From Delphinus delphis (lineage: Eukaryota > Chordata > Mammalia > Artiodactyla > Delphinidae): a DNA stretch of 64,000 bases. The notes under the pieces were generated by a model. That model searched no databases and was not told the origin of the DNA. It saw nothing but the letters and a program-made list of their open reading frames with translations. How positions within the stretch are numbered: position 1 is the first letter of the stretch; the number at the start of each line of letters is the position of its first letter. The translations under genes were made by a program, and so were the position numbers. Positions 56,612 through 64,000 of the stretch are shown here, piece after piece. The stretch lies in the NCBI RefSeq assembly GCF_949987515.2, contig NC_082691.1:58535740-58599739 (forward strand), read 5' to 3'.

Positions 56612-59600
56612 CATTTAGCAACTTTTGAGAATATGTCTTGTCTTTCCAGGAGTCCTGTAGCAACTTAAAGGGTACTTCTATTACCAAGAAAACCCTAGAA
56701 ATTGAGCAGACCCCAGGGATTGCCACAGCCTTTCGTTCTACGTCTTGTGTTACTGGATCAGCTGGGTTCTGGCTGTCTCAGTGATACTCTGCGAATCCAG
56801 GAGGTTTGGAAACTCTTTAATTTGGGGTTGCAACTGCTCTTGTCTGTACCCACACTGAAAGTTTCACACAGGAGCCTTCTATACTCTCCTTGGGATCATG
56901 GGGAGCTGGACAAAGAGGAATTTGATTGTCCCAAGCACACAGGGACACTGTAAATCACAGTGCAGATTTGAAAGGCTAGTAGATTCCTGGGGTGCTAAAC
57001 CAGGGGGTGAGGAGTAACAGTGGTGGTGGTGGTAGAAACATAACCCCTGGGAAGACAGCATGTCTTACACTTCTAAGGGTTTCTTCCTGTGGTGGTAAAT
57101 ATCTATGTCTGAAAGAACTTAAAATGAAATTAACAGCAGTATTGCGACCCAAACCATAATGCTGACCTAGTATAACGCGAACTCTACTACCTCAGATTTA
57201 GTCTTCTCAAAACACTGTCCTCAGAGCATAAGGTTTAGGGAGAAAATTATGATGAAAACTTAATAAGGAGATATTAATAAGCTTTATGCCTCTCAAGATA
57301 GTTTTCAGTTTAATTTCAGAATCATTAAACACCAATGCAAGTTCTGTAAGACTTGAGCGCCACAGATGCAAACAGCAATCCTGCTGAGTACAAGCATTCA
57401 TTCAAATTAAATTGGAGTAAAGCATGCAGATTTTCCATCTTATTATGTACAGATGTGGATTCATTTTATTTCATCTAGGCACAGATAATTGATTACGTTT
57501 ATCAATGTTACCATTATTGTTTTTTATGAAATTTATCCAACTGCATATCAATCACTTTAACAAGCAGTTTATTTTGTAAATTAAACTTAAACCAAAAGTA
57601 AAGTTGCCTTTGAACTTAAAAGCTTTACTAATAAAAGTCTTTTGAAGTGATATTAAAATCACTGCTTCATTATCTTTTTTTCCTGGGGTACTTCCTAAAA
57701 TGAATAACAGCCTCATTTGCATTTGCAAACAGGAAACTCTGCAAGCTTCACCAAGAGTAAAGCTTAGTTAGGTTAGTTGCTTACAAATATTTTAGAACAA
57801 GCATTACTTCAGCATTTCAATATTGGCTAAAACAGCTTTAATATTCAAGACAGGATGTAAGATGCTTAGCTGATCCAAATGCCAGTCTATGGATTTGAAA
57901 GACTAAAGATCACATCACTAGAAGGTTGACAGAAGTGACACTTTGCAAAGTGCCAATGATTTATGCCAATGTCTTGCTTGATGATACTGTTATAGACAGC
58001 ACTGTCATTAAAAAGTCCCTGCTGACTTCCTTCTACATTTATGGTGCACAAATTATAGGTGAGCCCAAAGATCGAACCCTCCCTGCCTTTTAGATTTCAA
58101 TGACCATGTATTTCTCATTTAGGTTAGTTATTGCATATAACCTCTGTTCTATCTGCTTCTTTATTTCATCTATAAACACTCAATGAGAAGGAAAGGATTT
58201 TTATTTATCCTGCTAAGAAATGTGAAAGTTATACACACATTCCCTTCATCTCTCACAACCATAAACCAGTATCAAAAGTCTTTCACAATTTTCTCTTATT
58301 ATGGAAAAAGACACCAAACACAGTTTTTAAAGATCATATTTGGAAGCAAAGCTCTGGAGTAAACTGTCAGGATTACTATGGCTTGACCTTTAGCAATGTG
58401 TATGATATTCCATCGCTGCATGGTGACTTGGGCATTTCGAAAACAACTCTTAAAACAGCAAAGAGCAGATGAGATTATTTTCTTAAGTACTTAATTTTAA
58501 ATATTTTCTGCTAAACTTCTGCTTCAAATATATAAATATTTATTGGGTAAATAGGAGTGAGTTTTTAGAAATACTCTGAAGGCAATTTTTAAGTGGCATT
58601 GTTCTAAAATCCTATTTATAGAGACCAGTCATTTTATCTAGTACTTGGAAAAAAATACTCCAAATTTTACTAACTAATCTCAATTTACTAAAGTGAAGTC
58701 AAGATTAAAGGATTTCTTTTTGAGAAGGATTATAATACATCTACAGCTTTTTCTCTGAAAAATCTCAGACAAGCCCAGAAACATTTATATGTGGTTAATT
58801 TGCTTGAAATGACTGCTTTAAGTTTCTTTATATCTTTACCTCAAAAGAAAATACATGACTTTGAAAATACAGTATGAAAAGAGACTGGCCCAAAAGATTT
58901 AACTGCAACTCTATTAGTTAGAGTTTATAGTGTTGGCAGTGTTCTTTCCTTAGTACGTTATTAAATACAGACTTATACTAAATAGAGTTCATAAAATACT
59001 TTAAAGACCAAATTTTTCTAAATGAAAACCATCAAAGATGAAATTTATTTGAAAATTAAAATTTATAAAACAAGAACTACCTTTTGATTTTTTGGAAAAA
59101 GGTGATGGATAGAAAGCTCAATCTAAAGTAACCACATCACAGTATTAAATCAAGATGTGCTTTTCAGAAAACCAACCACACTGAGAATTCAAATACACAT
59201 TGCTTTCTGTTTTGCTGGAGGCCTCAGAGGCTGACAGCAAGGGAACAAAGGAAACAAAGCTTCAGTCAAAGGGACTGGAAATTTAAGGACAGCTCCAACC
59301 CCAATAGTTACCAGTGCCCAGTGGAAAGCTGAGACACCTGTCTAAGCTGGGTCATTGGCTATAAATATCAGAGGTAGGGCAGGTAGACCAGCATATTGTA
59401 GGGACTATGCAAGTGGGGACAAATGTCAAGTGGCTGCTCCAAAATAAGTGTTATAAAAATGTTTAACTTTTAATTACTGCAGACATGTGAATTACAAATA
59501 TAATGTACAAATAGTACATTCATATATCCTCCTTATTAAAAAATTAAACATAACAGATAAAGCTAAAACTTACTTCAATCCTCTGGATTCTCCAGACCTC

Positions 59601-59710
59601 TTTTTAAGTCTATTTACGTATTAGAAGTGACCTAAATGCCAAACAACATAGGAGGATGGCTAAACAGATTATGGTATATACATACCAGGAAGTACTATGC
59701 AACTTTAGAA
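56612..59710. other. Unique AT-rich 3.1 kb; candidate conserved noncoding DNA
   Basis: No transposon recognised. 57470-57780 contains POU/octamer and homeodomain-type words (cctcatttgcatttgcaaac, agataattgattacgtttat). 57980-58520 is also non-repetitive. Long repeat-free AT-rich stretches with such words are typical of developmental enhancers, but conservation cannot be seen from one sequence. Confidence 0.4.
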
Positions 59711-59729
59711 TGACATAGCTTTCTTTTGT

Positions 59730-59853
59730 TTGTTTTTTTGGGAAAACAGGCCGCATGGCTTGCAGGATCTTAGTTCCCGCCACCAGGGATTGAACCCAGG
59801 CCACTGCAGTGAAAGCACCGAGTCCTAACCACTAGACCACCAGGGAATTCCCA
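59730..59853 (-). mobile_element. CHR/tRNA-derived SINE, older short form
   Basis: Reverse strand gggaattccctggtggtcta, caatccctggtggcgggaac, tail side gtttgttttttt. Possible TSD gacatagctttctttt / aacatagattttttcc. Confidence 0.88.
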
Positions 59854-59860
59854 ACATAGA

Positions 59861-61074
59861 TTTTTTCCTGTACTAACATGGAAAGATCTCTAAGACATAC
59901 TGCTGAGTCAAAAAACAAATTACAGAATGACGTATACTTTATGATATTATTTGTGTAAAATAAGTCATTTATGTAAAACAATAATAACACTCATCGTTGG
60001 GAAATCTTCTTGTGGATCCCAACACCTACGATTGCCCCCATCTTTGGCACATAATCATGGACCAACTTGTGACTTGTTTTCTAGTGTCTTACACTATTAG
60101 TTAATTTTTCATTTGCATATACTTGGAAAAACCCTCCACAGCATCAAGTATGCCCAAGAATAAGCACTCAGTGAATACTATTTAGACATATACCTTTATG
60201 CCTAATAAAACTGGAGATAAAGGGTGACAGCTATAATTCTTCTAAGTTTATTTTAAGAGGCTTAGAATAATGTGAGATTCAGTGTTAACTGTTAATTCAC
60301 CTTTTTAAATTATTATTTTTTCATCTTCTTTTAATAAGAGAAAATCAATTTTTTTATTTGTTTGTTTTACAACCTTCAGAGTTTTCATGAATAAGAAAGG
60401 CTGCTGGTCCATTTCCCACTTACTGATAATTAGTGACAATTTACAGTACTTAGTAAAAACTATTTTAGTGTCTTTTACTCATTTTATTCTCTGTGTTGCA
60501 TATTCACTATGTGTCCTGGGAGAAAAGAGGGCCGGTTTAAAAAATTCTCAGACTGGTAATTTGTACCTCCTTATAAGTATTTGTCTATGGTTTAAAAGAA
60601 AACACACCCTTTACTTTGTCTTAAAGTATAATTTCACTGTATCCATTAGGAAGTGGCACCTGATCAAAGACAGAATCTGAATTAAATCATGGAGTGAGGT
60701 TTTTGCCTTAAAAAAAACTTACTACTTCTTCAAAACACCTCAGCTTTTTCCCTGTTACTGTAACAATCCAAACTTGTAATTATTCTTCTAACCTAAAGGA
60801 AAATAAGAGAATGATGTGCTTTGCATCTAAGTCTATAAAGCTTACAATCAATATGTTTCACACTGTAATAACTGCAGATAATCTGAAAACATGCAATGAA
60901 ATGATTCACTTTAATCCAAAAGCATCATGGAAGGTTACCTTGTGTAAATTACCAAATTTTAGTTCTGTTGGATCAGAACTTAATGGATCATCTGCAAACA
61001 AATCTCCTCAAGCTTATATTTTCTCTGCCTTTCACACTGTATTACTTCACACGGAATAAAATCAAACCTTCTTA
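59861..61074. other. Unique AT-rich DNA
   Basis: Frames of 97 (60387-60680) and 82 codons have no recognised domain. Nothing else seen. Confidence 0.4.
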
Positions 61075-61500
61075 GTCTTAATCGGCCTCTATCTAACTTC
61101 GCTGCTGTAACTCCAGCCATTCTCTCAAACATACCACATGCTCCTGCATACTACATTTCTCACTCTCTGGGGCACTTCTCCAAAAAAAAATGTGTCTTAG
61201 CACGTGTTATTCCTTCTACCCAGAGTGCCTTACCTATTGTTTTTTGCAAATTCCCATGGATCCTTTCAGATATAGCTTTGATGATACCACCACACGGAAG
61301 CCTTCCCTATCACCACCAGGAAAGGAATGTTATTACATGCTTTGCACTTTTCTCCTCAGTAGGATTTATCTTACCATATTGTGTTTATCTGATTATTAGA
61401 TTGATGGCAGGGACTGTGTCTTCATATTTGTATTTCCAGAAACTAATCACAACACCTACCTCAAATAGGTGCTCACTAAATGTTTATGGAATTATTAAGC
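61075..61500 (+). mobile_element. L2 LINE 3' fragment
   Basis: ctctatctaacttcgctgct, ctcactctctggggcacttc, ttccttctacccagagtgcc, ggatcctttcagatatagct, ggcagggactgtgtcttcat, aggtgctcactaaatgttta are in L2 order. Confidence 0.88.
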
Positions 61501-62132
61501 TTCTTTTCATTTCTTTTCAGTGTAACCCTCCCAGATCCCTCAGCATATATCATTTGATGGCTACAGACAGAAGGGTGTAGAATGACCCTGCAAGCCATCG
61601 GGGCCTAAATGGACACTAATGGGAAGTCTGTCTTGGCCAGGGAGCAGGAAGTTCACAAAAATAATTTGTTTCTTTCAAAATGCAACATTTCTCCACAACA
61701 CAAAGGGTCTCAGTTAGTTGATAGCCTTAAAGACAAAAGTTCTTTATTCCACATTACATAATTGGCACTGAAAGAAGAATGACCTTAGACTCTTAACCTA
61801 AAAAATGTAAGTTTTGCTTTGTTTGAAAAGAAAATAATGGAGAAAACTAAGCTGAGGAAGGGAACTGAGAAAAAGAATCTCAAGTTAACTGGGAATTAAA
61901 CAATTTCAACTTTTCAGACTGCCTGATAACAAACAAAATGCAATAGAACTAGCAGAAAGAGCTCCCTCCTTTTTTCTCTTATGTAGTCCACTCTTAATAA
62001 GAATATAAATAAGTTGTCTTCTACACTGGTTCAAATGGAACCTTTCAGTAGCTTGAGTACAGAGAGCTAAGAGTTCACTACCTGCTTTATTCCCACATAT
62101 CACCTACAGGCTCAGATGCTTTTGTTTACAAG
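61501..62132. other. Unique DNA
   Basis: No gene or repeat recognised. Confidence 0.45.
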
Positions 62133-62337
62133 TACAGTAACTCCCCAACATACGAACGAGTTCTGTTCCATGAGCACGTTCATAAGTCCAATTTGTTCAT
62201 AAGTCCAACAAAGTTAGCCTAGGTACCCAACTAACACAATCGGCCATATAGTACTGTACTGTAATAGGTTTATAATACTTCTCACACAAATAATACATAA
62301 AAAACAAACCAACACAAAAAATAAAGGAAACACTTTT

Positions 62338-62545
62338 TTTTTTTTTTTTTGCAGTACGCGGGCCTCTCACTGCTGTGGCCCCTCCCGCCGCAGAGCACAG
62401 GCTCTGGACGGGCAGACCCAGCGGCCACGGCCCACGGGCCCAGCCGCTCCGCGGCACGTAGGATTCTCCGGGACCGGGGCACGAACCCGTGTCCCCTTCA
62501 TCGGCAGGCGGACTCCCAACCACTGCGTGGCCACCAGGGAAGCCC
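62338..62545 (-). mobile_element. CHR-type SINE, short form, inside the Tigger element
   Basis: Complete minus copy with T20-like tail (62334-62350). TSD aaggaaacactttt at 62324-62337 and 62546-62559. It is younger than the Tigger insertion. An extra 'gtgg' near its head (cactgcgtggccaccaggga) distinguishes it. Confidence 0.95.
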
Positions 62546-62653
62546 AAGGAAACACTTTTAATCTTACAGTACAGTACCTTGAAAAGTACAGTAGTACAGT
62601 ACAACAGCTGGCACACAGGGGCTGGCATAGAGTGAACAAGCAAAAAGGGTTAG

Positions 62654-63118
62654 TTACTGACTGGAGGAGGGAGAGGAGGTGGGAGATGGTAGAGCTGAAG
62701 GATTGTCAGCAACAGGAGACGGAGGGCAAGATGCAATTTCACTCACACCTGACGTTAATGGCACAGGTTCTGTCTCCTTGCAGGATTCAATTCTATCTAC
62801 CTTCTCGAAAAAACGATCCAGTGATGTCTGGGTAGTAGCTCTTTTTTTCTCGTCATAGATGACATTGTAGCACTGGATTGCATCCTGAACAGCTGCTGCA
62901 ACCTTCGTGTACCGTTCTAAGTTCGGGTCCTATGCCTCAAAAACTAACAGTGCCTCCTCAAATAAAGAAAATCCCCTTGCCGTTTCCTGCGTTGTGAATC
63001 TCTTCAGTTCTTCAGTTACTTCTTCCTCCTCTTGTCTCTCTTCGTCTTTTCTTAGCGCTTGGCACTTCTTAGCAGTACCAGTTACATCACCCCCGCTTTT
63101 ACACTTGCTTCCAGACAT
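62654..63118 (-). pseudogene. Tigger transposase remnant (N-terminus joined to C-terminus), one stop codon
   Basis: The ATG at 63118 opens a frame of 154 codons plus TAA (62654-62656) containing a single internal TAG at codon 63 (62930-62932). It begins MSGSKCKSGGDVTG, like the start of Tigger transposases. After an acidic stretch (residues about 24-40, RQEEEEVTEELKRF) it reads like the post-catalytic C-terminus of that family: FSLFEEALLVFEA, then DPNLERYTKVAAAVQDAIQC (from 64) and TSLDRFF (98-104), then a Ser/Pro-rich end. The helix-turn-helix/CENP-B-like DNA-binding region and DDE catalytic core are missing, so it cannot be a working transposase. The exact frame length (465 = 3 x 155) supports an in-frame internal deletion in a progenitor copy. 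Family match is from memory of Tigger proteins. Confidence 0.75.
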
Positions 63119-63307
63119 CCTGGGCTTGAAATAAAGATACTGTACTACTGTATTCTATACAGTACTGTACAGTAAAATACACAAAAGCACAACCACTTGT
63201 AGAGGATGCACACACGTGACAATGTACGCCAGACATGTGAACTGACTTACGTGATTGGACTTTGAAAGTTCGCAACTTGAAGGTTCGTATGTAGGGGACT
63301 TACCGTA

Positions 63308-63885
63308 TGCTCAAAGATCTTCAGGAACACTGGGGAAATCTGCTTTAACCTGTTAGCAGGTGTTTAAGGAGCATTTCTGGAAAAAGCACTTCATTAATTT
63401 ACAGAAAGGAGGTTAGCAGCAGGATCATGATCAAGTTAATTTACCATAAAACTAATGAAGTTTAAGCTTCCAGCAATATGTTTGTGATGTCATATGTTTT
63501 TGTAAAATTTGCAAAAATAAGATACGTATCTTCAGTAAGGTAACAACCACTGTCTCTTTCCACTCTGACTTTCCTCCCATCACACTTGTTCTCAAATGGA
63601 GGTGTCTTAGAGTGGCCACAAACATTTTGAGATCCAAGGGGAAGTTAAGTTGGTGATACATTTAGTGTGGGCTTAGTGAGATATTTCTGTAATTGTAGTC
63701 ACTTCCTTGTATAAAGTAAGTTATTACCAGCTGTTCCTAACGTAAGAATGACTTTCAAGAATCCATCTATCAACCATTGTGCAAACTAACCCAATGTCAG
63801 GATATGAAGGTGCTGGGCCAGATGTTGTTTCCCCATATCTTTGAATAGTATGATGGAGGATACTATTCCCTGTTCCCCAGTCATG
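63308..63885. other. Unique DNA
   Basis: Nothing recognised; a 69-codon minus frame has no motif. Confidence 0.45.
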
Positions 63886-64000
63886 CTTGCATTAGGTCCT
63901 CTGTGCCTTTGCTCTTGTTATTTCTTCCACCCACCCTTGCCTTCCTACTCCCTCCAATGAAAATCCTACATAAGATCTGATCAAATGCCAACTCCTCAGT
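63886..64000 (+). mobile_element. L2 LINE fragment, cut by the window edge
   Basis: tcctctgtgcctttgctctt, tatttcttccacccaccctt, aaatcctacataagatctga, atgccaactcctcag follow L2 3' order; it continues beyond base 64000. Confidence 0.75.

Larger units (their letters stand above)
62135..63305 (-). mobile_element. Tigger/pogo-type DNA transposon, internally deleted, both ends intact
   Basis: Flanked by TA (62133-62134 and 63306-63307), the hallmark of Tc1/mariner-pogo integration. The left end cagtaactccccaacatacg pairs with the reverse complement of the right end, cggtaagtcccctacatacg (inverted repeats of about 23 bp, 3 mismatches). Without the inserted SINE it is about 950 bp. The minus strand carries a shortened transposase frame (62654-63118). 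The interior near the left end repeats 'gtactgtactgt/acagtacagta' words. Low divergence between ends and one nonsense codon suggest a fairly recent mammalian insertion. Confidence 0.85.

Noticed and set aside
56316..56726. 136-codon minus frame rich in Phe/Leu/Ser
   Set aside because: Translation of the polypurine microsatellite.
60387..60680. 97-codon plus frame with hydrophobic stretches
   Set aside because: AT-rich DNA gives Ile/Leu/Phe-rich chance frames; no family recognised and no second supporting feature.
62197..62643. 148-codon minus frame across the Tigger element
   Set aside because: Passes through the inserted SINE in a different frame from the transposase remnant.

Overview
This is mammalian nuclear DNA, almost certainly from a cetacean and plausibly a toothed whale. 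The key evidence is about 22 tRNA-derived SINEs of the cetartiodactyl CHR group. Their heads read gggcttccctgg or close variants, with A-box and B-box-like pol III signals and A-rich tails, and most have clear target-site duplications (TSDs). Eleven are a short (~200 bp) form that looks internally shortened relative to a longer (~300-350 bp) form also present. That fits the cetacean 'deletion' lineage of CHR-2, although the subfamily name is from memory and was not searched. MIR, L2, HAL1, MaLR LTR and L1 copies confirm a placental mammal.

I found no convincing host protein-coding exon, rRNA or functional tRNA in 64 kb. The window reads as a gene desert or the inside of a large intron. Almost every long open frame is a shadow of a SINE or L1, or of a purine-rich satellite.

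Layout. 0-8 kb: MIR, a short SINE, and a near-complete ancient MaLR (MLT1-like) element with both LTRs at about 3.40-6.58 kb, into which an old L1 piece has inserted; then an L2 and a SINE. 8-14 kb: mostly unique AT-rich DNA. 14-22.5 kb: dense SINEs and MIRs, two 5'-truncated L1 3' ends, a complete MER5A-type hAT element, a 414-bp Tc1/mariner-type element with TA duplications, and a MIR split by an unidentified ~169-bp insertion. 22.9-28.4 kb: an L1 patchwork, consisting of a 5'UTR-ORF1-endonuclease segment lacking its 3' half, a close inverted pair of long SINEs, and an older L1 lacking most of ORF2. 29-36 kb: nested SINEs, a relatively young L1 3' end, and unique stretches that look like regulatory DNA. 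36.6-41.9 kb: SINEs, a solo LTR, and a HAL1 element interrupted by a hAT element and a SINE. 41.9-51.5 kb: free of recognised CHR SINEs. 53.7-56.6 kb: old L1, SINE and long polypurine/polypyrimidine microsatellites. 56.6-59.7 kb: unique AT-rich DNA, candidate conserved noncoding sequence. 62.1-63.3 kb: a complete Tigger/pogo-type DNA transposon derivative with inverted ends, TA duplication and a 154-codon remnant joining the transposase N-terminus to its C-terminus, itself interrupted by a SINE.

The genes present are remnants of parasitic elements. They give a relative insertion history from nesting rather than a pathway. The most informative items are the Tigger derivative, the second TA-flanked element at 20.5 kb, the 3'-lacking L1 with an endonuclease frame, the orphan insertion inside a MIR, anomalous SINE junctions, and a few repeat-free segments with homeodomain/POU/MEIS-like motifs.
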